DNA of 64,000 nucleotides from Acidimicrobiia bacterium (GTDB lineage Bacteria; Actinomycetota; Acidimicrobiia; IMCC26256; JAMXLJ01). A program made the position numbers and the translations under genes. Position 1 is the stretch's first letter; every line of letters starts with the position of its first letter. Shown here piece by piece: positions 11,095 through 20,462 of the stretch. The DNA lies in contig JAMXLJ010000093.1 of NCBI GenBank assembly GCA_024281095.1, positions 1 to 64,000 on the forward strand, given 5' to 3'. The notes beneath the pieces are model-generated. The model made no database searches, had not been told where the DNA came from, and saw only the letters and a list, made by a program, of their open reading frames with translations.

Positions 11095-11169
11095 ATGTAC
11101 ATCGGCGTCGGCACACTCGTGGTGATCCTGCTCATCGTCCTCATCATCTACTTCCTCCGCCGGGCGTAG
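11095..11169 (+). CDS. Very small hydrophobic membrane peptide MYIGVGTLVVILLIVLIIYFLRRA
   Basis: 24-aa ORF: a single predicted TM helix with RR C-terminus; ends 9 nt before the next GTG start; absent from the ORF track because of size. Confidence 0.5.
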   Translation: MYIGVGTLVVILLIVLIIYFLRRA

Positions 11170-11178
11170 CCTCACGGC

Positions 11179-11811
11179 GTGTCCCGGGCCGAGGTCTTGC
11201 GCGTCGTCACCTCCGGCACATTCACGCTCGACGGCGAGGACTTCGCGGTCGACAACAACGTCTGGGTCGTCGGCGACGACCGTGAGGTCTTCGTGGTGGA
11301 CGCCGCCCACGACCCGGGCCCGATCGTCGCCGCAGTCGGTGGCCGGCGGGTCGCGGCGATCCTGTGCACGCACGGCCACAATGACCACATCAACGTCGCG
11401 GTCGAGCTGTCGGCGGCGCTCGACGCGCCGGTCGCGCTCCATCCCGATGACCGCATGTTGTGGGACAGCGTGCACCCCGATCACGAGCCGCACCACGCGC
11501 TCCGCGACAACGAGCGCCTGGTGACCGGCTCGCTGACGCTCCTTGCGCTGCACACACCCGGTCATTCACCGGGCGGGGTGAGCTTCCTCGACGCGGCGGA
11601 CGGGCACGTGTTCGCGGGTGACACGTTGTTCAACGGCGGCCCGGGTGCGACCGGGCGGTCGTTCTCCAGCTTCCCCACGATCGTCGAGTCGATTCGCACC
11701 CGGCTGCTGACGCTGCCGCCCGAGACGATCGTCCACCCCGGTCACGGGGCGGACACCACGATCGGCGACGAGGCACCACACCTCGACGAGTGGATCGAGC
11801 GCGGGCACTGA
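11179..11811 (+). CDS. MBL-fold metallo-hydrolase
   Basis: LCTHGHNDHINVAVEL (HxHxDH), LHTPGHSPGGVSF, FAGDTLFNGGPG. Confidence 0.92.
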   Translation: MSRAEVLRVVTSGTFTLDGEDFAVDNNVWVVGDDREVFVVDAAHDPGPIVAAVGGRRVAAILCTHGHNDHINVAVELSAALDAPVALHPDDRMLWDSVHPDHEPHHALRDNERLVTGSLTLLALHTPGHSPGGVSFLDAADGHVFAGDTLFNGGPGATGRSFSSFPTIVESIRTRLLTLPPETIVHPGHGADTTIGDEAPHLDEWIERGH

Positions 11812-11821
11812 CGCGAGCTGT

Positions 11822-13279
11822 CTACCCCGTGGCGCCGTAGCCGTCGTTGCGAACGCCGACGTAGGTTCCGCCGCTGTACGCGAGGCCGCGCCACCGGTCC
11901 GCCTTCGCGTAACCGGACAGCGTCACGGAGCGCATCGAGCCGGTTCCGTGCACGACACCCCATGCGTCGAGCACCGCCCACCCGTTGCCCTTCGGGTCGA
12001 CCGCGAGACCGCGGGCGGTGTCCCAACCGGCCCAGTACGACGTCGTCGGGTACACGTGCGCAGTGCCGGACGGGTGCACACTCCCCCACCCGTCGAGGAC
12101 CCACAGGCCCGTCGAGTGCACGCCGTCGGGCGCGGAGAGCGCGACGCGACGGGCGATGTCCCAACCGGGCCAGTACGTGTCGGGCAGAGGCAGGCTCGAC
12201 GCGGTGCCGGACGTGTGCACGCCGCCCCAGCCGTCGACGACGACGAGTCCCTGCCCGTCGGCGGTGATCGCGATGCCGCGGGCGATGTCCCATCCGGGCC
12301 AGTAGGTCGTGGGGAGCGGGAGCGCGGCGGCGCTCCCGAACTTCTGCACGCCGCCCCAGCCGTCGAGCACCACGTAGCCCTTGCCATCGGGCATCACCGC
12401 GATGTCACGGGCGATGTCGAAGTTGAACGTCGGAGCACCGGCGTACAGCGCGCCCCCGTACGCGGAGACCCGACCGTCACCGTTCAAGACGTAGTAGCCG
12501 CCGAGCGGGTTCGCCGCGACCGCGCGGCCCGGCTGACGCAGCGCGGCCGGGCAGCCCCACGCGAAGTTGCGTACACCGAACCCCGGACTGTCGGGAGGGC
12601 ACGCACCGGGCAGGCCGGCGAAGATGAGCATGCGGTTGTAGATGCCGAGGACCTTCTCCGCGTAGTCCGGCGCGGAGGCCCAGTTGCCGTTGCCCATCTG
12701 CGACCACGTGGGCGCGACGCCCTTCTTGAAGAACGTGTCGTACGCCCGAGCGCTGCCGCCGGCGTCGACGAGTGGGTAGTGCAGGTTGGCCGCCCGCGAC
12801 AGCGGGTCGGCGTAGCTGCGCAGATGCTGGATCTGGGCCCGCACACCTTCCTCTGCGGTCGGCGCGGTGAAGACGACGCATCCGCCGCACGCGCCCATTC
12901 CCGAGAAGTTGTTGAACCACGGACGCACGTAGCCGCCGTCGGGGAACGAGAACCACCCTGTCTCGAGGATCGACTGCGCGAACGCGACGTCGCCGCGCAC
13001 GTTCTCCGCGTTGCCCTCGTCGACGAAGATCTGAGCGAGGATGTCGATCGGCACGGTCGCGCGGTAGGGCTGCCGAGTGTTGGCCTTGAAGTACGCGGCG
13101 AGTTGCGGGCCGCTCAGGCGCGACGGGCCCATCACGGGTTGACCGGCGAGGTCGAGGGCAGCTGCCCGCCGCGTCGGTGAGGAAGCGCCGCTCGGCAGCA
13201 CCGTCGCGAAGACTGCGACGAGTGCTGCTACTCCAGCGAGCGGAACGAGGACGCGATGAGGATGATGAGGGTGGCGCAT
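11822..13279 (-). CDS. Secreted glucosaminidase-like cell-wall hydrolase with C-terminal WD/Trp-Gly-rich repeats
   Basis: Signal peptide; IDILAQIFVDEGNAENVRGDVAFAQSILETGWFSFP...NNFSGMGACG; C-terminal repeats YWPGWDIARGIA...DGWGGVHTSGTA. Confidence 0.75.
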   Translation of the reverse strand: MRHPHHPHRVLVPLAGVAALVAVFATVLPSGASSPTRRAAALDLAGQPVMGPSRLSGPQLAAYFKANTRQPYRATVPIDILAQIFVDEGNAENVRGDVAFAQSILETGWFSFPDGGYVRPWFNNFSGMGACGGCVVFTAPTAEEGVRAQIQHLRSYADPLSRAANLHYPLVDAGGSARAYDTFFKKGVAPTWSQMGNGNWASAPDYAEKVLGIYNRMLIFAGLPGACPPDSPGFGVRNFAWGCPAALRQPGRAVAANPLGGYYVLNGDGRVSAYGGALYAGAPTFNFDIARDIAVMPDGKGYVVLDGWGGVQKFGSAAALPLPTTYWPGWDIARGIAITADGQGLVVVDGWGGVHTSGTASSLPLPDTYWPGWDIARRVALSAPDGVHSTGLWVLDGWGSVHPSGTAHVYPTTSYWAGWDTARGLAVDPKGNGWAVLDAWGVVHGTGSMRSVTLSGYAKADRWRGLAYSGGTYVGVRNDGYGATG

Positions 13280-13393
13280 GCGGCGCGCGTATCGGCCGGC
13301 TCTGCGGACGGCTTGAGCTCGAACAGCCGGAAAACCGAGGAATCATGCGGGTCCTGCGCGTACCGAGGCCGACACACCACGTCACGCGCGTGG

Positions 13394-13429
13394 ACCCCCA
13401 TTGGGCTCGCGCACAGCGAGTCCGGGGGT
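13394..13429. promoter_or_regulatory. Two-part inverted repeat in the divergent intergenic region
   Basis: ACCCCC...GGGGGT outer stem and CTCGC-gcaca-GCGAG inner stem. Confidence 0.35.
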
Positions 13430-13496
13430 GCGCTCGCTACCACGCGTTGCGGTCGCGGAAATCTCACGATGCGCGTTCGTCCATACGTGCGAGAAC

Positions 13497-13545
13497 ACAC
13501 ATCGTGGGAAGCCTCCCGGCGTGGTCGACGGGAGACTGGATGTGT
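13497..13545 (+). promoter_or_regulatory. Nested inverted repeat in the 5' region of the LPXTG gene
   Basis: ACACATC...GATGTGT (13497-13503/13539-13545) enclosing CTCCCG...CGGGAG (13513-13518/13529-13534). Confidence 0.35.
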
Positions 13546-13598
13546 TGACGATTCGGGTAAGGTTCCTGGGGATCACGTGTGCAGGAGGGGATCGCCGC

Positions 13599-13943
13599 AT
13601 GAAGCGTGTCCGTTGGTTCGTCGTCTTCGCGCTCGCACTTGGCGCCCTGGCATTGCCCGCGAGCGCGTTCGCCGCGCGCTCGGCACAGTGCCCGAACTAC
13701 CCCGGCACGGACTGCACCGTCCCGTCGTCGGTGCTCGGCATCACTACGACGCCGCAGAACCCGGCGACGACCGGCGGCACCGGCGCCAACGTCGCGCCCG
13801 CCAACGCCGCTGTGAGCGCGGGGCAGAGCTCGCTTCCGTTCACCGGTGGTGACATCGCCGGCCTCGGCGCGATCGGTGTCGGCGCCGTGCTCGTGGGCTT
13901 CTTGCTCGCCCGCACCCGCCGCGGCGCCCGCACCCGCTCGTAG
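13599..13943 (+). CDS. LPXTG-type cell-wall sorted surface protein
   Basis: Signal peptide MKRVRWFVVFALALGALALPASAFA; C-terminal LPFTG, hydrophobic span, RTRRGARTRS tail. Confidence 0.8.
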   Translation: MKRVRWFVVFALALGALALPASAFAARSAQCPNYPGTDCTVPSSVLGITTTPQNPATTGGTGANVAPANAAVSAGQSSLPFTGGDIAGLGAIGVGAVLVGFLLARTRRGARTRS

Positions 13944-14066
13944 CGGCCACCGCTCGGCCGTCGCGCGCCCGGCGACGCGCGTCCTTGGCCGTCTGTTCGT
14001 CGCGGCCTTACAGAGTCCTCACACGAGGGGCGTTCACTGGAACGCACGAACTCTCGTCTGGAGGAC

Positions 14067-14873
14067 ATGATGAAGAAGGTTCTGGTCGTGGTCGTCGCGG
14101 TCGGGCTGCTGGCCGGCGGCGCGGGAGTCGCCTGGGCGGCAGCCGGCGACTCGTCGAGCGGCTCCGGGAGCGGGTCGGCCCAGTTGGCCGCGTTCACCAC
14201 GGCGGCCCGTCCCGGCCAGGGTGCACGAGGCGGAATCGCGAGGCTCGCCGTCCAGGTGGCGGCGGACACGATTCACGTCGACCGCGCCACGCTCGTGCAG
14301 GAGCTGCGCTCGGGGAAGAGCATCGCCGACGTTGCCCGTGAGCACAACGTCGACCCGCAGACTGTGATCGACGGGCTCGTGAAGGCGGCCACGGACAAGT
14401 TGCAGTCGCTCGTGACCGCGGGCAAGGTCGACGCCGACCGGGCCAAGAAGGTCGAGGCGCGGCTCCCGCAGCTCGCGGCCAGGCTCGTGAACGGCAAGCT
14501 GCGCAACGCCGGCCGGCCCGGCGTCCGGCGGGCGATCGTGAAGGGATCACTCGACGTCGCGGCCGACACGATCCACATCGACCGCGCCACCCTCGTGCGT
14601 GACCTGCGCACAGGCAAGAGCATCGCCGACGTCGCCCGTGACCACAACGTCGACCCGCAAGCCGTGATCGACGCGCTCGTGAACGCCGCGAAGCAGAAGC
14701 TCTCCGATCTCCAGTCGAGCGGGAAGCTCACCGAGCAGCGTGTCCAGCGCATCGAGCAGCGGCTGCCGACGTTGGTCGAGCGCCTGGTGAACCGGAAGTT
14801 CGACGGTCGCAACCGTCCGGCGTCCACGGCGTCCACGGCGGCGACGGCACAACCGGCAGACCTCGCGGCCTAG
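14067..14873 (+). CDS. Secreted helical repeat protein with two tandem ~100-aa domain copies
   Basis: Signal peptide; VAADTIHVDRATLVQELRSGKSIADVAREHNVDPQTVIDGLVKAA and VAADTIHIDRATLVRDLRTGKSIADVARDHNVDPQAVIDALVNAA. Confidence 0.8.
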   Translation: MMKKVLVVVVAVGLLAGGAGVAWAAAGDSSSGSGSGSAQLAAFTTAARPGQGARGGIARLAVQVAADTIHVDRATLVQELRSGKSIADVAREHNVDPQTVIDGLVKAATDKLQSLVTAGKVDADRAKKVEARLPQLAARLVNGKLRNAGRPGVRRAIVKGSLDVAADTIHIDRATLVRDLRTGKSIADVARDHNVDPQAVIDALVNAAKQKLSDLQSSGKLTEQRVQRIEQRLPTLVERLVNRKFDGRNRPASTASTAATAQPADLAA

Positions 14874-14899
14874 TTCCCACGATCTGCACCCCGCACCGC

Positions 14900-14932
14900 A
14901 CGAGCGGCCGGCGCCCCCCGCCGGCCGCTCGT
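14900..14932. terminator. Bidirectional hairpin terminator between convergent genes
   Basis: ACGAGCGGCCGGC-gcccccc-GCCGGCCGCTCGT, 13-bp perfect stem. Confidence 0.75.
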
Positions 14933-14937
14933 CTCGT

Positions 14938-16524
14938 TCAACACCAGGCGTCGTCGGGAACGCCCTCGCAGACCTCGGGCATGGAGCGCTGCCTCGTCAT
15001 CGGCCGCAAGACCACGCTCGTGGCACGCGGGTAGTGCTTGCCGGGCGCGTCGGGACACGGGCCGAACACCTCGGTGTCGCAGATCACCTGCGCGGTCAGC
15101 TCGCTGCCCAGATCGGCGCCCTGGTTCGCCACGCCGCACACCCCGTGGGTCGCCTGCAGGTCGCCGGGTGCACCCGTGAAGCCGGTCGGGTCGAGGTTGC
15201 CGTGCCAGCAGTTGCCCGGATCGTGCAAGCCGCTGATATCGCCACCGTCGCCGTTCGTCGGATTGCCGAAGAACCCGTTGCCGCGGAACCGGTTGGCGGA
15301 GACCTCGTTGCCCCAGTCGTCGTAGTAGCAGAGACCCGGTTGCTGCTGGCCGCCCTCGCAATGTGCCACCGGCGGTGGCGTACCGCTGTCGGGGAACGGC
15401 ACGAGCAGGACTCCCCACGCGCCGTTCCGGTCGAAACGGTTCTGCGTGATGGTGTCGAACCGTCCGCCCGCGACCACGATCCCCGTGCCGACCGGACCGA
15501 GCCCCGCGGTGCCGGACTGGGGCACGTTCGGGTTGTTGTTGTCGTGGATCCAGTTGTTCCGGAAGAAGGTGCACGACCGACCGGGCGAGCCCGGGCACGC
15601 GCCGCTCTGCGGCGACGGTGCGTCGTCGTTGTTCTGACTGTTCGTCGAGATGCCGGTCTTGTTGTGGTCCCATTCGGAGCGCTCGATGACGAGGTGCCCG
15701 CCGGCGTTCGTGCCCGAATACCCGAGTGCGGAGTTCTGCGCGTGCGCGTCGGTGACGAGGGTGTTGCAGTCCGGACACGCGCCGACGTAGTAGCTGGAGT
15801 CGGCCATGTTGCTCGCGTAGGTGTGCGCCAACACACCCGGGCCGTGGGAGTTGCTGGCGAAGATCCCGTACTCGGCGCGCGGCGACTTCGACGTGTCGAA
15901 GTACGTGCTCGTGGCCGAGAGATACGCGCCACGGAACGCACCGATGTGCGTCTGACCCGAACCGTCTCCCCCGTTGAACCAGATCTGGTTGCCGCCGCCC
16001 TTCGCGCCGTCGAGGAAGTTGCACACGGTCAGGTTCTCGACCGTCACGCCGTCCACCTCGAACACCTCGATGCCGTTGCGTCCTGCGCCCCGACCGGAAC
16101 CGTCGGCTGGGCCGAAGTCCTGCGCCGCGGGTGCGGGGTCGCATTGCTTCGATCCCGGCTTCGTGCCGTCGACGACGACGCGGTTGCGGTCGAGGCCGCG
16201 CAGGTGGATGCCCGGCGTGCGGATCAACACACCCGCTCCCGCCTTGTCGGCGGATACTTGGTGACCGGTGTAATCGGCGCGCTCGTGGTAGTCGCCGGGA
16301 GCGATGAGGATCCAGTCGCCCGGGCGGGCGGCGTCGACCGCGTCCTGAATGGTGTCGAAGCCACCACGACGTCCGCGCCATTCGCCGACGCGCAGCACGC
16401 GTCCACCGCGGCGGTGCTCGCCGGCCGGCCGGCTCGCGCCGGCCGCGACCGCGCTCACCCCGATCAGGGTCGCGACGGTCATGGCCAACACCGCCGTGGC
16501 CGTGGGCGTCCGCAGGCTTCTCAT
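14938..16524 (-). CDS. Secreted right-handed parallel beta-helix protein
   Basis: Signal peptide; FDTIQDAVDAARPGDWILIAPGDYHE...GVTVENLTVCNF...repeated N-rich rungs. Confidence 0.8.
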   Translation of the reverse strand: MRSLRTPTATAVLAMTVATLIGVSAVAAGASRPAGEHRRGGRVLRVGEWRGRRGGFDTIQDAVDAARPGDWILIAPGDYHERADYTGHQVSADKAGAGVLIRTPGIHLRGLDRNRVVVDGTKPGSKQCDPAPAAQDFGPADGSGRGAGRNGIEVFEVDGVTVENLTVCNFLDGAKGGGNQIWFNGGDGSGQTHIGAFRGAYLSATSTYFDTSKSPRAEYGIFASNSHGPGVLAHTYASNMADSSYYVGACPDCNTLVTDAHAQNSALGYSGTNAGGHLVIERSEWDHNKTGISTNSQNNDDAPSPQSGACPGSPGRSCTFFRNNWIHDNNNPNVPQSGTAGLGPVGTGIVVAGGRFDTITQNRFDRNGAWGVLLVPFPDSGTPPPVAHCEGGQQQPGLCYYDDWGNEVSANRFRGNGFFGNPTNGDGGDISGLHDPGNCWHGNLDPTGFTGAPGDLQATHGVCGVANQGADLGSELTAQVICDTEVFGPCPDAPGKHYPRATSVVLRPMTRQRSMPEVCEGVPDDAWC

Positions 16525-16555
16525 TCCGGCCCTCCCCGTTGGGACGTGCGGGAGC

Positions 16556-17938
16556 CTACGCCGGCGTCACCGCCCACGCCGGAGGTATCGGACCACCCGG
16601 GCGGCCGGCCGTGCACGCAGACGCACCGCCTGTCGCCGAGAGTCCCGGTGCCGGGAGGACCGGCGGCTCGAGAAAGGGCGGCCGGCGTGCGTCGAGGTCC
16701 AGCGCGTCGAGCAGGTTGTCGGCGTTCGCGTCGCGATACGTCAGTGCGGGCAGGTTCCACTTCGTTTCGACGAGTTTGAGGATCGACGTGTGGTCGTGCA
16801 CCACGTGCGAGACGTAGTGGCGTCGCGAGTATGGCGACACGATCACTGCAGGAACCCGGAACCCGTACTGGTCGTATCCGCCGGGGATGTCGGGCGGCAC
16901 GTGGATGGCGGGCGGGATGGAATCGGGCGCGATCGCACGAGGCGGAACCACATGGTCGTAGTAGCCGCCGTGCTCGTCGTAGCACCAGATCAGGAGGGTC
17001 CTCGGCCACGCGGGGCTCTCGAGCACCGCGCGCACGACCTTCGCGACGAACGCCTCGCCGATGCGGATGTCCTGCGGGTTCTCCTCGCTGCCGTCGGCGT
17101 TGAACGGTGGGTCCACCAGCGAGAAGAAGGGCAGCGTGCCGGCCTTCGCGTCCGCGTAGAACCGTTCGATGGTCGACAGATGAGACGAGTACTTCTGGAA
17201 CGTCGTCAGCAGGATGAGGAGTTGCGCGACGTCCGACGCGTAATCGCGCCATGTGATGCCGTGCGCGTCGAGACGGTCGAAGATTGTTCCGTTCGGCGGC
17301 GGCGGCGCCACCAATGCGTCGCTGGTGGTGCTGACGATGCCCGCCGCGGTCGCCGCGAAGAGAAAGCGCCGGTTCGGGTAGGTCTGCGCGAGGCACGACG
17401 CGAACCAGCGGTCGCACACGGGGAACTGACGGGCAAGGCCGTAATAGAACGGGATGTCGTCCGCGGTCCAGTAGCCCATGGCCACGGGGCCGCACGCCCG
17501 CACGAACCCGTCGTTGTCGCCGTCGCCGAGTGAGATGTGGCTCGCGTTCCACGCCTGGCTCGGCACGCGGTCGAGCTGGCACGTCGACGGCATGTGGAAC
17601 GCGTGCACCACATCGCCCGTGCCGTCGGGAAGCGCGACGCGCGGACGGCCGTCGTGACCGAGCCGGAACCCGTCGCCACGGCGCAGCATCCCGAGGTAGT
17701 TGTCGTACGAGTGGTTCTCCATCATCACGACGACGATGTGCTCGATCTGCGGAAGCGTGTCGACGCCTTCGGGCAATCTTGGATACGGACGGGAACCTGG
17801 TGGCCGTACGCCGTGGCCGTGCCTCGCGCCGTCACCGGCATCGAGCCCGTCGAGCGCACGGCCGCCGAACGCGAGCCCCGCGCCGAGTGCGGCACCGCCG
17901 CGCAGGAACATCCGTCGCGAAACCGGTTCCCTGGCCAT
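16556..17938 (-). CDS. Tat-exported phosphoesterase family protein (phospholipase C / acid phosphatase-like)
   Basis: SRRMFLRGGAALGAGLAFGG Tat signal; IEHIVVVMMENHSYDNYLGMLR; WCYDEHGGYYDHVVPP. Confidence 0.9.
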   Translation of the reverse strand: MAREPVSRRMFLRGGAALGAGLAFGGRALDGLDAGDGARHGHGVRPPGSRPYPRLPEGVDTLPQIEHIVVVMMENHSYDNYLGMLRRGDGFRLGHDGRPRVALPDGTGDVVHAFHMPSTCQLDRVPSQAWNASHISLGDGDNDGFVRACGPVAMGYWTADDIPFYYGLARQFPVCDRWFASCLAQTYPNRRFLFAATAAGIVSTTSDALVAPPPPNGTIFDRLDAHGITWRDYASDVAQLLILLTTFQKYSSHLSTIERFYADAKAGTLPFFSLVDPPFNADGSEENPQDIRIGEAFVAKVVRAVLESPAWPRTLLIWCYDEHGGYYDHVVPPRAIAPDSIPPAIHVPPDIPGGYDQYGFRVPAVIVSPYSRRHYVSHVVHDHTSILKLVETKWNLPALTYRDANADNLLDALDLDARRPPFLEPPVLPAPGLSATGGASACTAGRPGGPIPPAWAVTPA

Positions 17939-18047
17939 CCTGCCCCTCCCCTCGCAGGCCACGATTGTGCCCCGCGCGAGTCATGCGGGGGAATGGAGCG
18001 GCGCCGACCGCGTCTCGACCCCGGCCGGTGTCTCGGCCCGGCCGGTG

Positions 18048-19289
18048 TCAGCGCAGCGTCGAGCCGGCACTCGGTGCGGCGGAGTGGTCCATCGCGCTGC
18101 CGGCGAGCCAGTAGCCCCACGGCATGTTCCAGTCCATCATCGCGATGTCACCGAGCTCCGGCGCCCGGCCGGTGTTGACGACGTTCACGACGTCGCCCCG
18201 CTGCGTGAAGTTGAAGAACCAGGTCGCGCTGTCGGGACTGAGGTTCACGCAGCCGTGCGACACGTTCGTGCGACCCTGCTGACCGACCGACCACGGGGCG
18301 GCGTGCACGTACTCGCCGCCGATGCTGATCTGGACGTCCCAGAACACCGTCTCGTAGTACCCGTCGGGTGAGTTGCGCGGGATGCCGTTCGTCGCGGAAT
18401 CCATGACGACGCTCTGCTGCTTGCCGAGCACGAGATGCGAACCGTTCATCGTCGGATACTTCTCGCGGCCGAGGCTCGCGGGGAACACGTTGACGACGCG
18501 GCCGTTGCTCGTGACGGTGAGGGTGTGGGTATTGGCGTCGGCGGTCGAGATGTGCGCGTCGCCGATCGTGAAAGTCGTGCTGTGCTGTTCGGTTCCCCAG
18601 ACCCCGTTCCCGGCATCGACACCCGCGAGATCCGCGATCACCTGGACCTTCGTGTTGGGCGGCCAGTACTGCTGCGGCCGGAAGTGGACTTCCTTGTCGG
18701 AGAACCAGTGCCACGCGCCGGTCAGCGGACGTGAGGTCTCCACCTTGAGGCGCTGTTCGACGGCGCGCTTGTTGGTCACCGGCTGCCGGAACTTCAGGAT
18801 CACCGGCTGCCCCACGCCCACGACGTCGCCGTCGCCCGGCGTCATCTCCCACGAGAGGTGGGCCTTCGGTGCCGCGGTCGCGAACGTCGACAACGCGGTT
18901 TGCGCGTGGCCGCGGGAGTCGACGAGGTGCACACCCATCCCGTAGTGCGACGCGGGCACGAGCGCGTTCACCTCGGCGTACCACAGCGACCCGTCGGCGA
19001 CGACGCTTCCGGGCACGGGGTTGCCCTGTCCGTCGCGGAACTCGACGTCGACAATCCGGCCGTTCGTGACGACGACCTGCACCCGCTGGTCGAGCGGGAC
19101 GTTCGTCGCGTTGTCCGCGGGTTGCACGGTGACCTGGGCCGCGGCCACGGCGCGGGTGGACTCGCGCTCCGGCCCGTGGTCGGCGGAGCTCGAGGAGGGC
19201 GCGAGCTGCCATCCCGCCACGCCGACACCGGCCGCGACGAGCAACGACAGCATGGCGATTCCGCCTCGACGTACCTGGCGCTTCGTCAT
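18048..19289 (-). CDS. L,D-transpeptidase (YkuD) with N-terminal Ig-like domains
   Basis: VHAAPWSVGQQGRTNVSHGCVNLSPDSATWFF (SHGCxN); N-terminal hydrophobic segment. Confidence 0.93.
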   Translation of the reverse strand: MTKRQVRRGGIAMLSLLVAAGVGVAGWQLAPSSSSADHGPERESTRAVAAAQVTVQPADNATNVPLDQRVQVVVTNGRIVDVEFRDGQGNPVPGSVVADGSLWYAEVNALVPASHYGMGVHLVDSRGHAQTALSTFATAAPKAHLSWEMTPGDGDVVGVGQPVILKFRQPVTNKRAVEQRLKVETSRPLTGAWHWFSDKEVHFRPQQYWPPNTKVQVIADLAGVDAGNGVWGTEQHSTTFTIGDAHISTADANTHTLTVTSNGRVVNVFPASLGREKYPTMNGSHLVLGKQQSVVMDSATNGIPRNSPDGYYETVFWDVQISIGGEYVHAAPWSVGQQGRTNVSHGCVNLSPDSATWFFNFTQRGDVVNVVNTGRAPELGDIAMMDWNMPWGYWLAGSAMDHSAAPSAGSTLR

Positions 19290-19501
19290 GGGCTCGGGGG
19301 AGTTCGGCCGGCGGGGGAACGGAGCATCATGCGCTGTCCGAACGCCCACCGGCAAGTTGGAACGATCCGTTCACCCTAGGACACCACGCAAGGGGGTCCG
19401 AACACGCGAGCCCGGCGCCTTCCGCAACGGAGGCCCGCACCGATCGGGCGAGGACGCGAGTACGGTCCGGGCGGCAGGAAGCAACTGGTAAGAGGGGTTC
19501 G

Positions 19502-20410
19502 ATGGACAGGCTGCGCACACCAGACGAGCGATTTGACACGCTTCCCGGATACCCGTTCCCGCCGAAGTACACCGAGGTCCCGAGCGGCGACGGAGACGAA
19601 CCGCTCCGCGTGCACTACATCGACGAGGGACCCTCCGGCGGTCCGGCGGTCCTGCTCCTCCATGGCGAGCCGTCCTGGTCGTACCTGTATCGACGCATGG
19701 TGCCGGTGCTGGTACACGCGGGACTGCGCACCATCGCGATCGACCTCGTCGGCTTCGGACGATCCGACAAGCCCGCGCACCGCGGCGACTACACGTACCA
19801 GCGCCACGTCGACTGGATCCGTGCCGCGGTCGAGGCCATCGGCGCGCGTGACCTCACGTTCGTCGGCCAGGACTGGGGTGGCCTCATCGGGCTGCGGATC
19901 GTCGCGGAGGATCCCGACCGTTTCGCGCGCGTCGTCGCGGCGAACACGTTCCTCCCGACGGGTGACCGCCACCCCGGAGACGCGTTCCTCGCGTGGCAGC
20001 GGTACTCGCAGGAGACGCCGGAGTTCGACGTCGGCGGCATTGTCAACGGCGGCTGCCTCACCGCGCTTTCCCAAGCGGTGATCGACGCGTACGACGCGCC
20101 ATTTCCCGATGATCGCTACAAAGAAGGCGCCCGCCAGTTCCCGATGCTCGTACCGACATCGCCCGATGATCCTGCCGCGGAAGCAAACCGCGCCGCGTGG
20201 AAGGTGTTCGAGCGGTGGGACAAGCCGTTCCTCTGTGCGTTCAGCGACTCCGACCCGATCACCCGCGGAGCCGAGAAGGTGTTCCAGTCCGTGGTTCCCG
20301 GGGCACGCGGACGCGAGCACCCCACGATCGTCGGAGCCGGCCACTTCTTGCAGGAGGACAAGGGCGAGGATCTCGCGGCCGTCGTCGCCGAGTTCGTTCG
20401 CACCACCTGA
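19502..20410 (+). CDS. Haloalkane dehalogenase (alpha/beta hydrolase)
   Basis: LLLHGEPSWSYLYRRM, VGQDWGGLIGLR nucleophile with adjacent Trp, FSDSDPITRG, GAGHFLQEDKGE. Confidence 0.9.
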   Translation: MDRLRTPDERFDTLPGYPFPPKYTEVPSGDGDEPLRVHYIDEGPSGGPAVLLLHGEPSWSYLYRRMVPVLVHAGLRTIAIDLVGFGRSDKPAHRGDYTYQRHVDWIRAAVEAIGARDLTFVGQDWGGLIGLRIVAEDPDRFARVVAANTFLPTGDRHPGDAFLAWQRYSQETPEFDVGGIVNGGCLTALSQAVIDAYDAPFPDDRYKEGARQFPMLVPTSPDDPAAEANRAAWKVFERWDKPFLCAFSDSDPITRGAEKVFQSVVPGARGREHPTIVGAGHFLQEDKGEDLAAVVAEFVRTT

Positions 20411-20418
20411 CTCCCTCG

Positions 20419-20462
20419 AGTCGGGACGATCTTCCGGCGTAGGACCGCGAATGGTCCCGACT
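20419..20462. repeat. Structured hairpin repeat, copy A, between convergent genes
   Basis: AGTCGGGAC-gatcttccggcgtaggaccgcgaatg-GTCCCGACT; loop similar to that of the element at 40447-40495. Confidence 0.7.

Noticed and set aside
13390-13435. c-di-AMP (ydaO) riboswitch upstream of the wall hydrolase
   Set aside because: Core conserved segments expected for ydaO are not visible; only simple palindromes seen
18020-18052. Direct repeat CCCGGCCGGTGTC x2
   Set aside because: Short, very GC-rich, no further copies or associated feature
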